Shown one piece after another: positions 53,016-64,000 of a stretch of 64,000 bases of DNA (position 1 is the stretch's first letter; the number at the start of each line of letters is the position of its first letter). Source of the stretch: Klebsormidium nitens (taxonomy: Eukaryota > Streptophyta > Klebsormidiophyceae > Klebsormidiales > Klebsormidiaceae). The translations under genes and the position numbers were made by a program. The stretch spans positions 124,001 to 188,000 of the forward strand of contig DF237052.1 in the NCBI GenBank assembly GCA_000708835.1, read 5' to 3'. Below the pieces are notes generated by a model that ran no database searches, was not told the DNA's origin, and saw only the letters and a list, made by a program, of their open reading frames with translations.

Positions 53016-55767
53016 ATGCCGAAGCAGTGTGATGCATGTCAGTCCCAAAAGGCAACTGTTTACTGCCGAGCCGATGTTGCTTTCCTTTGCAATGGTTGTG
53101 ACAGAGTGATCCATGAAGCGAACCCCCTGGCAAGAAGACACGAGCGGGTCTTTGTGTGCGAAGTCTGCGAGACACTCCCCGCAGTTGTAAACTGCAAGGC
53201 CGACTCTGCATTCATTTGCAACAACTGCGATAACAGCATTCATGGAGCAAACGGCCTCGCAAGGCGACACGAGCGCGTGCCGGTGACCCCCTTCTACGAG
53301 TGCCAAGATGCAGTCAAAGTTGCTCACATTCACTACCCCCCGTCTTTAGTTCCTGAGGGGCTGGCTTTGGAGGTCCCCCAGTTTTGTAGAGAGGATGACG
53401 ACTCAGCACTAGAGGCTGCTTCCTGGCTGCTCAACAAGCCGGATGAGGGGGGAAGTCGGGGTGAGGAGGGGGTGGATAAGCCCGACTTTTGCCCTCCGTC
53501 CCAGGATGGACAGGTTCCGAGCAACCTCTGTCGGCAGCCTTGTGTTAAGCAGACAAAGCCATTCGAGCTGCCAATGTTGATGCAAGTGAATGGGGGGGCG
53601 CGGGTGAAGCAGGAGACAGGCATGTTTAACCCCATGGCTGAGAAGCACAGAGGAGTAAAGGCTGGGCCGAGGTTTGGTGTCAACCCGGGGTTGATGCCAA
53701 GGGCGGAGGCGCTTGTGCCTTCTTTGGGGGGCTCAGGGGAGGTTCTGGAGCAGAGAGTCCCTGTGGTCCAAAAGGGAAAGAGCAGTTTTGCAGTGCCACA
53801 GCTCGCTCACAGCGTGAGTTGCCTGGCCGGTTCCCTCTAATCATTCTGGTCTGAATCATATTGAATGTCACTTGCTTGTGCCATGTCATTGTAGGATGGA
53901 TGTCGGATTGAGCTGGGTTGGATTTCTGTAGGAAATTGCTGGCAATTGAACCAGGCTGTGAGCAGTGCATCATTGCTGGAGGCAAAATGTGCGCCAAGGT
54001 TTGTTGGAAGCCACAATGCTATGCTTAGGACCTTCTGTGGACAAGGATTGTTTGAGCTGTTGTGATCAAATGAAGCGTCTGTTGCTCGACTCAGATTAGT
54101 GCAAAGGAAACCCTCTAGCTGAAGCGTCAGAGGTAAAAGAGAGTCAGAAGACTGACTTGAGAAAGTGGGTCTGACATTTTCATGAAAACAGCTCAATAGA
54201 ACAGGGCTGGAGAAGCTGAATGCGCAAAGGATGGTCGTTGTGATTTGGGTACAATCATGAAGCAGGTTGCCAGGTTCAGTGAAGTTGTGGGCAAGGTTCT
54301 CAGCTGGCCAGAGGGCTGACCAGTGGCCCACTTGGTCCTGTTCGTTTAACTGCATCTTTTCAATGAATAAGGGTCACTCAGGGGATTGAGGACAGGGATG
54401 TCCTTAGAGCAGTCTGCGTACTTCTGGGTGTTGTCCTCCAGGTTCTCTGTGACCTTTTCCACCCTATGCTTTGCCATCGGTGCGCAGATTCCCAGCCTAA
54501 CATTGTCAGTCAAATGCTGGAAATGTTTCTGGAAAAAACTCCATTGAGATTTATCATTTCCCTGCTTCAATTCTCCCAATGTAGTCTTCAATTGGTTGCC
54601 CCTTCCATGAAGCACTCCCCAATGTATCGGTCTTGGAGCTGATACCTGGTTGCAAGAAGTTATCAGAAGTTGAGAAACCATCTCTGTCTGCCAGGTGTCA
54701 TCCTGTCAGGTGCAATCATCAGATTGTGTTGACCTGTCTCTCCAGTGAGCACATTCTAGCGCCCCCCCAAATCGTGTGAAATCAAGCTATAATTCAGTCT
54801 TGTCTGAGGGGTCGAGAACTTGTCATTTTTCACTCAACCCACATCCTTATCTGCCAGGTGTCGTCCTCCAGTTTCGACGTGGCGCTTGTGCCGGACAGCA
54901 GCCTCAGCGAGGTGTCGATGCCAAGCCCCGATGCGGACGTGCAAAAGGGCGATACTGCGAAAGGGTTTGAGATGCCACAGAGGCTGTTGCACGTGGGGGG
55001 AGCGCCTCCGATGGACAGAGAAGCCCGGGTGAACCGCTACAAGGAGAAGCGCAAGAATAGAACGTGAGGCCTCTTCACTTTTATGTCACCCCTGCTAAAC
55101 TCAACTCTAGTTCCTAATGGGACTTGAAAGATTTATCTGGCAATCATGCACGGAGCCACCCACCTAAGATTCTTTGAACGATAAGGTAGTAGCTGTTTTT
55201 TTCTGAAGGCTTTTTTTGGAGAAACAGTGATTCAGCGGATGAGCAGATTGCAAGTGCTTTACTTATGAAAAGATCGGTGATGTCCGAGTTTAAGCCGCCG
55301 TAAGCGCTGTTGAAAGTGCAAAGGACTCTTGCTTTGGCAGGACGGTTGACATCAAATGTTGTGCCTTCCTTCGTATAGTTAGACAGACTTGAGGCCTCTC
55401 TGAGTCATGTTGTGTCGTCACGAACTTGGCTGGTAAATCGCTGGAATGTCAGTTAAAATTGAGACGCTTGGATGTCTCGCATCCTCAAAAGGCCGTCTTT
55501 TCTGGGTCTTCTGCTTGCTTATTTGTATCGTGACTTTTCTGCAGTTATGAGAAAACGATCCGGTATGCCAGCCGGAAGGCGTATGCCGAGAGCCGCCCCC
55601 GCGTCAAGGGCCGGTTTGCCAAGCGGGAATCAAACGTCTCCATCACCCAAGGCATCCCAGTCTCTCATATACCGGTCTCGCAACCCTTCCCTTCCTACGA
55701 TTACAGCATGTACGGTATGGTCCCCGACGGACTGCCCTACGGCATGATGCCCGTTTCCTACTATTAA
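53016..55767 (+). CDS. COL: CONSTANS-like transcription factor, two B-boxes plus CCT (3 exons)
   Basis: Nuclear regulator of the CONSTANS-like family, whose members act in light and photoperiod responses and use the CCT domain to pair with NF-Y subunits and bind DNA. Exons: 53016-53813, 54858-55063 and 55545-55767; 408 residues. B-box 1 has zinc ligands C5, C8, C17, D20, C25, C28, H33, H42. B-box 2 has C48, C51, C60, D63, C68, C71, H76, H85. The middle is acidic and then Gly/Pro-rich. The CCT domain spans about 319-361, with [15 protein letters not shown] before the second splice junction and [19 protein letters not shown] after it. The tail ends in a Tyr/Met-rich stretch. Two complete B-boxes place it with group I COL proteins. 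The intron within the CCT domain fits the family. It is next to the nucleoside hydrolase, divergently, with no evident functional link. Confidence 0.96.
54687..54715 (+). repeat. Possible echo of COL exon 2 acceptor
   Basis: CTGCCAGGTGTCATCCTGTC resembles CTGCCAGGTGTCGTCCTCC at the true exon 2 acceptor (54858), about 164 bases downstream. The match is only about 20 bases long, so it is weaker evidence than other echoes. Confidence 0.5.
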
Positions 55768-57556
55768 ATGCGTGTTCTGAGGTAGGATCTGTCGGGGAAA
55801 GAAGCCCAGACTAGTTCCAATATTGGAGCGGTGGCAGATGAGAGTAGGGAAAGTACGGCGTCAATGGGCTAGTGCCACGTGTTGTTGCGAAACGCAATTG
55901 TAACTTACGAGTGTGAGGTCTTTGTCTTAGGTCCTAGACATTCTTTCAATACGGCAAAGACTTGCTGATGCGGCCAATGGCGTGAGTGCTTGTGGGTAAA
56001 TTAGAGGTTGTTCCGACGTCAAGGGCAAGGCTTCTCAGCTAGCTTGGCTGTACGCCACTCTTTGTTCCTAGCAAGCTCTCCCGTTGTACATTTTTAGCTA
56101 GGACTGGGGTCAGTAACAGGTTGGGACGTCCAATAACACGTGATTCTCTAGTTGGTGCGTTCACCGCCTGTAGGAAGTCGTTGGATTCGTAGCTCGTGTT
56201 GGCACACAGCTGGCACACGTCCGCCACAGCTTGTGCAGAACTTTGGGGCCCAGTTCAAACGATGATCCGATCCAAATTCGCCAATATCCTCAGATTCTTA
56301 ATCCACATTCACGTGATTGAGTTCAAGACCTGAGAAGCACGAGTGAACACACTGAGCATGCATAAGATTGAACATATTGCAATTACATAGACCATGATGT
56401 GCTGCGCCATACTGTTGTCATGCAAGTTCGAACGCTTGAACTAACGCACATTGCAACTGATTAGTATCTAGCTGGCTTAATAAAGGTGTGGTATCAAACG
56501 CAGATGCGTGAAGGCGGCCGCTACTTATAGCTGCAACGTCGGCCGCCCGCCATGCGCGGTGAACATATGCAGTCCAACCGTTTCATGTGAGTGTGCCAAT
56601 CATTCACTTAAGTTGAATTTTAGTTATTGGCACACTCACATGTATGAGCCATGCATCAAATGGCATATGTATCATTGCTCATGTGAGCCGTGCCGCCAAT
56701 CACTGAGCTTGCATGCGGTGTTTGCCTCTAATGTTATGGCGGCGCAATGCGTGCATATAGAAATCTTTGTCACATGCGCATTTGCTCGCACTGCATGAAA
56801 CTAATTAGTCAACACATGGCAACCGAGATCCGTCCGACGTCTGTGCGCGTACGCATCACAAAGCTGAAGCCTGTAGCTATTGAAGCGCGATCAGGGACGG
56901 TCACCATGTCCGAACATCGCCTGTACATCATGCGCGCATCATTACTGAACAACCTAGACAACGGCGAATTTCATTGAATTATGTGGACCCGGCCACACGG
57001 TGTTGGCTGTCACATCCTGGTTACGAGCTGCATGGCATCCAGGCTAGGCGCCACTTCAGTGCAAGCTAAATGGCGAAGGGTCTTGCCATGCCGTCTTCGA
57101 TGCAATTAGTAGACGCACGGTGGCGTTGTATGGTGTACTAGCATGTGAACAAAGACCCTGCAACTCCTAGCATGTGCTCCTGTGTAAACTTTCACGGATG
57201 TGTAGCACGACCCGTGAGTGCTAAAAGACGAAGAAAGAGGCCATGATTGAGTGCACTGTTGGCTCAGAATCAACGCACCCTTAAGTAATGGGGACAGCTA
57301 TCGAGCTCTTGGATTCGCTAAGCTGCAACCTAGATTACCAGACGCAATCCAAAGCAGACCAAAAGAGAGCAGATACTTCTACGTCTCGGCGATCCGCATG
57401 CTAAGATAACAACACCGACACTCTCTCATTGCAAGCCCTAACCAGCTCCCTATGGCCCGTTACTAAAGTCTCCTCCTGGACTATGTACATCGTAAACGCG
57501 TGCTTTCTATTGTATTGAGTCAAGTCATGTCGTTGCCTAGGCCCCGAAAGCATTCA
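55768..57556. other. Intergenic region between convergent genes
   Basis: About 1.8 kb between the COL stop and the stop of the PRXL2-like gene on the minus strand. It holds the perfect 17-base inverted repeat at 56584-56642. No supported exon was found. Confidence 0.55.
56584..56642. repeat. Perfect 17-base inverted repeat with 25-base loop
   Basis: Left arm 56584-56600 (CATGTGAGTGTGCCAAT) and right arm 56626-56642 are exact reverse complements. The hairpin is isolated in intergenic DNA. A related CATGTGAGCCGTGCCGCCAAT occurs just downstream near 56678, suggesting a further decayed arm. It could be a relic of a small foldback element. Confidence 0.85.
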
Positions 57557-60500
57557 TCATTCTGCGATGCTAGTGCACACCCCTTCCGCCCCCTCTTCTT
57601 GGATGGCGCACGAGGCCATCACTGAGTCCTTGACAGCTTCCTGCAAAAGGAGACCGGAAATCGATTGAGCATCACAACGACAAACTCTCTGCCCGGCTGC
57701 CTGAAAGCAAATAGTGCCTCTCTTTGACCGTTGAGGGGACGGCGCCCTTTGTTTCTTTGAATATTGTAACTATACGCTGTTGCTTGGCTTCGTCGATTTC
57801 ACGTACTTAGTAGCAAACGCTGGCCAGTGCTTGATGTGGCTGCCAACGGATGGTTTCGGACCGTAAACGGAGGTACGTCAGGGTGACAACACGAGAGTTG
57901 GCGGATCCTATACGCAGTCTGTCTGCTGCAGTGCGCATCCTCCCCGGATTCAGTTTCTCGGCCTCCCTGAGATTACTTCAGCGGGTTGTTCTGCGAGGTT
58001 GAACATTACAGACGCAGCCGGCTTAGCAACCCAGCGACCTTGAACTCTCTGGCCGAAATAGCGAACAAGAAATGCGCCCCGCGACGTCAGCCCAATCAAA
58101 AGGCAGAACACTTGCTTTTCTTTCGAAGTCCGCACACCCTCAAATGACAACCAATATGCAGGGTCCCTCAATGGCGGGACGTTGGGGCTGCATTGCGTTA
58201 GAGTTGGTAAGCTATCGATCCTCATGTTGGCGGGAGGAAGAACACGCGAATGTTCGAAAAGAAAGCAAGGTTCGCTGCAGAAGCGAGGTTCTCTGACCAA
58301 GACATGTGGACGGCACAAGAAGTTTTGTTCGAATCGAGCTACGGGGTACCCGTTCCGTGTCATGTCCTTTCTTGAATCAACACCCTACCGCACTGAATGA
58401 CCCATTTGCTCCAAGAGCTTTTGCACTTCCGAGGAGATAAGCGCGATTCACAAACTTAGGCAGTCTGATAGGGGAAGACAAAGCGAATCCAGATTTCCAA
58501 CAGTATGCATCTCCTTACGTTGAGTAGGCTGGGATCGATGCCAAAGGCGCGCAGGACCTGTTCGCACGTGGGATGCTCGGCGAAGTTCTTCTGGCGGAAC
58601 TCGAAGAGGAGGTCGCCCCCTTGAGCGAACGCGAACGTGGCCCCCAGTTGCCTGCAAAAGATCAAAGCGAACCTGAGGCCCTGCGCTTGCGGCTTCTTGC
58701 TAATCGATGCTCGAGAGCAGTAGCTGTTCTAGAAAGAGAGTCTGCAGACTGGTTTCGCTCTATGATTTTGGAACTTCTTCCTGGAGGATGGTGTCACCTG
58801 CAGCTCCTTTAAAGATAGTACAGAAATTTTGACAGACTCTCAAACGGCTATACGTACAAGGAACTTTTGAAATACCTACTAAAGCACAATCGGTCTGGAA
58901 GGACGCCCATGTCCTGACGAGATTTCTCCAACGCTCTGGCTTCTCGTGTCCGTTGACAAACGAACTTCACGGTCCTCTTCATTATGTACCAGATTCGAAA
59001 TTCTAAATTAGGCTAGACAGGACGAAGAATGGCGGCAGCGCAACTCCTCTTGGCAGTGCGCAACAAACAAACATGGAAGTACTTCAGCTCAACTGCGACG
59101 TCTGTAAGTCTAATTCTGCAACCTGAGAAAATCAAAGCAGATTCTGCAACCTGAGAAAACCACGTAGCAGAAGGGACGATTAAGCGAGAGTCCCTATGCG
59201 GTCAATCAGAGCGTATAAGTACCGTAAAACACGACAGTGGATGATGGCCTGGATTCTCTGAGGCGACCTGTACACTCACATTCCGTCTCCTTTCAGGTCG
59301 CCCGGCACTTCGGTGGTCTTCCTCAACCCGTCCTTGACCGACTTGTTGAACCCGAGCGCCATGATCCCCTTGAGCAGGCCTAAACAAGACAAGAAAGACA
59401 AGATAAGATGGTCTTCAGACTTGCGACAGTAAGACGAAGGCGGATGACGAGGAACAAGCAAAGTGGCGTTCCCTTACCCTCAAGAGATGGACTTGGAACA
59501 AGAACGACTGCAGAGATGTCAAAGCAATGTGCGCCGTCTCTCAAATGAATGCTTCGGCGAGAGAGTTTCCAAACTTGAAGGCAACGAAGGGAATGCTGCA
59601 GAGTATACAACTTGTGACGTTCTTCTGTGTCGTTTGTCCTCGTTCCTAAAATGTTCGATCCACTTAGGAACCACTTGCGCTCACCCGTCGATTGCAGTTG
59701 CAGTGCCTTGTACGCCTTCTTCCCATCGTCTATGTACAGTTCCCCGTCCCAAAACTTGCCCTCCACGAACTCGTCCACTCCCAGGCGCTCCAGCCCAACC
59801 GCAATGCACCGAACGCCTTTGGCTTTCAAGTGGGGAAGCGCTCGGTTGAGCTCCATCGCTCCCCCCCGGCAGAGGCGGCAGCCGAAGCGCCGCATCAGGT
59901 GGATGAAAGCCGGCTGTATTGCAGAGGGAAGAAAATTGGTTCAGGATGGGGCCAAATATGCCCTTCAAAGAGAAGAAGGAAAGGGTCAGAGAGAATTCGA
60001 AGATGCACTTGGGCTTTCAAATGGGGGAGTGCCCGGCTGAGGTCCATCGCCCCCTCTAGGCAGAAGCAGCAGCCGAAGCGCCGCATCAGGTGGACGAAAG
60101 CCAGCTGTTTTAGGGAGAGAGACGGGTTCAGAAAGTGGGGAATGCACTTGGCTTCCAGTTGGGTTAGGCGGTTGGAGCTCGATAGCACACCCTCTGCAGA
60201 GACCAGCCAAAGCGTCCACAAAGTGAATGAAAACCGTTCGTGCTATACGGAGAGGAAAGAGAGGTCTAGATGCAGTCCTGAATGCCCTTCGCTGTCCCGA
60301 ATGCCCTTCGCTGAGCTCAAAGGCATCCCCCTGGCAGAGGCGGCAACCGAAGCATCGCATGAGGCGGATCAAAGTTGGCTGTATTATGGAGAGAGGAAAG
60401 AGAAGCCAAAAAGAGCAGTCAGAAATACTCTGGCTTATAAGTATGGATTCGCCCAGCTCTGCCCCATGCCCCCACTTTCCGCACCGAACGCGGCAGCCAA

Positions 60501-61168
60501 AGTGCCGCATCAGTGAAGTATAAGCTGGGCTATAGCGCCAAGAAGCGGACTAAGCTTCAGACACCAATGACGGAAAGGGGGGTCCACAACAAGAGAAGGT
60601 TCACAAAGGCGCATATCGCTCAACTTTACCCATTTGCAGAAGGGAGCACTGATCAAAATACCACGTGCTGAACTGAAGCGATAAAATACTTAGCCCAGGT
60701 AAAGAAAGACACCTTCAGAAGACCATCCAGAGTGCACTAACTCCAGTAAGTCCCAAACCGCTGTGCTTAGCGCAACCAACAGCAAAGAGCCCTTCTCGCG
60801 AAACAGAAATGCCGGCGCGAAGGAAAGCCCCAGCTGACCAGCCCATTGAGTATGGGTTTGCATCCCTTGCTCTATGTGCTGGCAGGTCTTAATGCTATGT
60901 TCCCTCAAATAAAAAGGTCTGATTGTCTGGGGCTGCCAATCCTGAACATATTCAGACCTGTGGCTCCTGTACCAATGAAGTTGACCAACTAGAGGAGGAG
61001 CGGAAATAGATCGCACCTGGCCATCCCAGAAACTCTGGTATGCAACCATTTGCTCGTCTCCTGGCCCCACCACCTTGTGCACCTGGATAGCGCCAATCGC
61101 CTTGGCAATCTTGGTCTTGTCCTCGGTGATCAACCCCATCTTGGCTGCCTGATATGTGCCTTCACCCG
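57557..61168 (-). CDS. PRXL2/AhpC-TSA_2 thioredoxin-fold protein (5 exons seen; start unresolved)
   Basis: Thioredoxin-like redox protein of the AhpC/TSA_2 (PRXL2, FAM213) group. Exons on the minus strand: 61168-61017, 59913-59685, 59379-59280, 58651-58519 and 57640-57557, all in phase, giving about 232 residues without the N-terminus. Landmarks are VHKVVGPGDEQMVAYQSFWDGQ (split here: VHKVVGPGDEQ, YQSFWDGQ), the CxxC motif FGCRLC in LMRRFGCRLCRGGAMEL, GVRCIAVGLERLGVDEF, GKFWDGELYIDDGKKAY, and LGATFAFAQGGDLLFEFRQK. The first seen exon starts with two bases of a codon, so an upstream exon must supply one base. A likely leader exon is at 62041-62196, but its phase does not join directly, so a small exon between them may be missing. 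Plastid location is plausible from that leader. Intron 2 on the coding strand contains four echoes of the CxxC exon. Confidence 0.83.
59990..60530 (-). repeat. Array of four echoes of the CxxC exon
   Basis: Copies of the exon starting at 59913 lie upstream on the minus strand. On the plus strand their conserved GCAGCCGAAGCGCCGCATCA word sits near 60070, 60203, 60344 and 60493, against 59880 in the true exon. The nearest copy remains open, follows AAACAG and reads FVHLMRRFGCCFCLEGAM, with Cys-Cys-Phe-Cys in place of Cys-Arg-Leu-Cys. The third reads LMRCFGCRLCQGDAFEL. The second and fourth are more decayed. Spacings are about 191, 132, 141 and 149 bases. Confidence 0.94.
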
Positions 61169-62040
61169 CTGTCGAAAGACGAGAGAGATTGGTACCTATG
61201 GGATAGAAATAAAGCACTACATAAAAGCCATCACATTTTGCTCTTGAAGCACTCTCGGAGGTAGGTCACTTTAAACACAGCTATCTATATGGGGGTGCTA
61301 GAACGCACTGTGAACAACGTCTTGGCTGACAGCTCAAGAGAATCAATGAAATCCAGTGTCCTTTCTCACTTGCAGCTTCGTCAAGCTTCCTTGATACCTC
61401 GCTGTGGGTCTCCCTGTGCACAATGTGGATACCACTTGTTCCCCATGCACATGTTTCAGTCAATCATTGAATGGATGAAGCAGATGATATTTTTCCAGAC
61501 ATTCGGGAACTTGTGAAGAACCAGCGTTGTTTCAGAGTGGATTGTTGTATCACTCTTTGCTCATATCATGAGGCAGGAAGTAAGAGCAAAATAAGGTTCT
61601 TCTAGAACCAGAAATCATTTGTCCCAAGGTGCAGCGTACTGGAGGACTGGTTAAGAAGCCACAACCGAGCAGATGAAGGAGCCTTGAACAACACACGCTG
61701 ACCACAGCAATCAAACCCTTTAAAAATGCTTGCAAGCATCAGCTCACTTCATTGCACTTAGGGTGAATGCAACATTGAGAAAAGGGACTTGTACAAAAGT
61801 TCTATTTGAAAAGCAAAAGTAGGTTCTTGTTTTGGCCAAAATAATTAAAAAAAACTTTTGCAAGCGGACAATTGACACCGCCGCAAGAGGAACAGTTTCT
61901 GATTGAAAATCCCTCTTTCTAACCCTTTTGATATGCCCTGAGATGAAACAAAGCTGCTTGACACTCGTGTATTACATGGAAGCACTTTCCAGCTGCACGT
62001 CTTTGAAGGATGCGTAGGCAGGATATTTCTTTGAGCTTAC

Positions 62041-62196
62041 CGGTGTGGCGCACGCCTTGAGCGGCCTTTTTCTGCAAAGCCTACGCCAGCTGCAATCCCC
62101 TGAGTAATGCTGTGGAAAACGTGCTCCCAAAGATGCTTTGCTGCAAACTGTGTATTGAAGAGCGAACTTGTGACGTATGTTCTTGAAGAGGGCCAA
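62041..62196 (-). CDS. Probable leader exon of the PRXL2-like gene (transit peptide)
   Basis: An ATG at 62196 opens 52 codons up to a good donor (CCG|GTAAGC). The peptide is rich in Arg, Lys, Ser and Ala, has few acidic residues and ends KRPLKACATP, typical of a plastid transit peptide. It is correctly placed upstream of the PRXL2-like gene, but it ends in phase 0 while the next recognised exon (61168) needs one base. Either a short exon of length 3n+1 lies between, or a weaker internal donor (TGGC|GTAGGC, phase 1) is used. Confidence 0.45.
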
Positions 62197-64000
62197 GCTG
62201 CAAGCACGTAGGAGGTCCTACTAGTACTAGAGGAACGTCCTACTAAGCCTATAGGCTATATAGCAGTACGTGTGCCTGCGAGCATGTTTGGAGTTTTCCG
62301 TGATTCGCAACGGCGGAGCTAGCGCCACGTCAATCTTACAGATGCATCGGACGGTTGCGAAGGCTTCCTTGATCACCGGGGGCCTGATCCGCGCGCACAG
62401 GCGTTTGCTTCCTTCAGTTGCTGGCCTCAATCATTGGTCAGTCGCGAAAGTCAAAAGAGTGAAAGGCTCATGATCTGGCGAAGCTGCCATGCTTAGCTGC
62501 TCTGAAGAATGTCAGGTGGCATGGGGGAATGAGTTACATCCACATTGCTATGGCAATGAATACGTGCCACTGTTTATTGTAAACGCTGTTTTGATCAGCT
62601 GCGCAAGGCAGCTGCTCAAGCATGAAGCCAGTCTCAGAATCAGATTGACTTGCAGACAAGTGACGGCACACAGACAAAACAACAGACTGTACCGTGCTGC
62701 ACCCAGTACTCTGTAGCGACGATTATAAGCACATGAGAAGCTCTCTGCTGAACATTCAGCCGATGGAGAGCTTTTTGCATACGTTCAAGAAGCTCGCAAC
62801 TGAGCTCACATTTACCTGCAATATGTACGGTGATGTCAGATCAATCAATGTCCACCAACATATCCACTTTGCAACCAAGTCATATCAACAAGCGTGTCTA
62901 GCTGAAATGTTGAAGGAGAGAATTGCAGTCATCAACAGGTTTCTTTCATGTGAATGTTTCTGGCGATAATAAAAGCTATATAATGTCACCGAACCAAATG
63001 CATTACGCCGTTACAGTACGAGCTGGCTTCGAGAATGACAGCTTTGCTTGCTTCAAGCCGGGTTGTGAACCTGCAAGAAAGAGGACCGGTTGAACGTAAT
63101 GGTCTCGTTTTAAACAACTCCGCGAAGTTGACAGGGAGTCTTCCGGAGGGAAAGCCGAAACCTGTCCGAATTTCATAGATCCAGCAATATTCAAGGCGAT
63201 GCTGACTTCGTGAAGGAGCAGAGAAAGCGTTCAGGACAATCGACAGGATTGGACCAAGATAACAACAAATCGAAAGCAGGAAGCCCGGGCTTGAGAAAAG
63301 TATGACGTTCGGGTTTGATTGGATGAGACTGGAGCTATAAGAAGGAAAACGTCTGTCTTGTAGCAATCAGATTCAAGCCCCTGGTCTTAGATTTGCACAG
63401 CGCATACAAGGTTAGCCAAGTAGATCAACGACTAGAACAAAGGATCAATCTGTAGAACCGGAAACCTGACTCACTGGGTCTTGTATTGCGGGGTTGAGCT
63501 TCATTTGCCAGCTTCGACAGTGGAGCGAGAGCCCGCCGCCTCCATTCCTCGTACTCTTGCTGCTTCTCCTGAGCGGCCTTCGCCTTCGAAGTGCCCGGCA
63601 ACTACGCTCAAAGAGATGACGTCACTTGACAGTCAGAAGATCACGTCAATTGTCAATAAAATGGATGCCGGCACCTATCGGGAATTGCAATTCATTTCCG
63701 TTCTGAAGGATTGAAGAACCCTTGAAACCAACAATCTGCTTCGACCGTTGAAATCCAAGCAAGAACGTTTTGCAGAAGGTGTTGTGAAAGATTGTTGGCT
63801 GTAGACTGAGGCTTGCGAGAGACAATTCCGAACTCGTCGAACAAAAACAGCAGAGGAGCAAAAGAGCGGTGTATTAGACTGTCGACACTCAACGGGCTGA
63901 AAGTCAGCCTTCGTTGTTAAACCAAAAACCTTCTGCAACTCTATCAATCGACTTCAGCAGCAATCGTCTGATCTGTAACACGAAGATCTGCAGAGCAGCG
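62197..64000. other. Right-hand region, no confident gene
   Basis: About 1.8 kb. It should contain the promoter of the PRXL2-like gene. A minus-strand stretch at 63601-63475 looks exon-like, flanked by TAG on one side and GTGAGT on the other, with a charged KQQEYEEWRRR peptide, but it has no partner exon that I can verify. The next gene may enter from the right edge. Confidence 0.4.

Noticed and set aside
63475-63601. Possible minus-strand exon with a KQQEYEEWRRR peptide
   Set aside because: Splice signals are plausible, but no upstream or downstream partner exon could be verified and the family is unknown.

Overview
The window is eukaryotic nuclear DNA from a photosynthetic organism, most likely a streptophyte green alga of the Klebsormidium type; that name is an inference. 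The evidence is a plant-type phytoene desaturase with a transit-peptide-like leader, a CONSTANS-like factor with two B-boxes and a CCT domain, and a plant-type TTM1/2 protein with a tail anchor. Every gene is split by GT-AG introns, mostly 150 to 1,000 bases long, and no bacterial-style operons are present. I rebuilt exon joins by matching splice sites, reading phase and family conservation.

Layout from left to right: 1-3734, no supported gene; 3735-5630 (+), unrecognised membrane protein; 7773-15320 (+), phytoene desaturase in 11 exons; 15973-18858 (-), CvfB/YitL-like S1 and winged-helix protein; 19741-29626 (+), uridine-kinase-like plus CYTH (TTM1/2) protein in 13 exons; 31270-38567 (+), unrecognised secreted protein in 8 exons; 39647-45916 (-), ALG11 mannosyltransferase in 9 exons; 47215-51128 (-), nucleoside hydrolase in 7 exons; 53016-55767 (+), CONSTANS-like B-box/CCT factor in 3 exons; 57557 to about 62196 (-), AhpC/TSA_2 (PRXL2-type) thioredoxin-fold protein. 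The genes are unrelated housekeeping, plastid, secretory and regulatory functions and do not form a cluster.

The most unusual feature lies in the introns. In at least six of the nine genes, introns carry one to seven diverged, same-strand tandem copies of the edge of the neighbouring exon together with its splice site. I call these exon echoes. Copies of an exon's 5' end plus acceptor lie just upstream of that exon; copies of an exon's 3' end plus donor lie just downstream. Units are about 80 to 215 bases, and many copies carry stops or broken splice sites. The clearest arrays are before TTM exon 8 (six copies), before the last exon of the secreted-protein gene (six or seven), before exon 5 of that gene (an array containing the only assembly gap), and before the CxxC exon of the PRXL2-like gene (four). 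Copies nearest the true exon tend to be best preserved, as expected if introns grow by repeated local duplication.

A second unexplained element is a G-rich, telomere-like repeat with a core of about 105 bases. It occurs three times in the same orientation, and each copy is flanked by an imperfect inverted repeat whose arms match each other better than they match the arms of the other copies.
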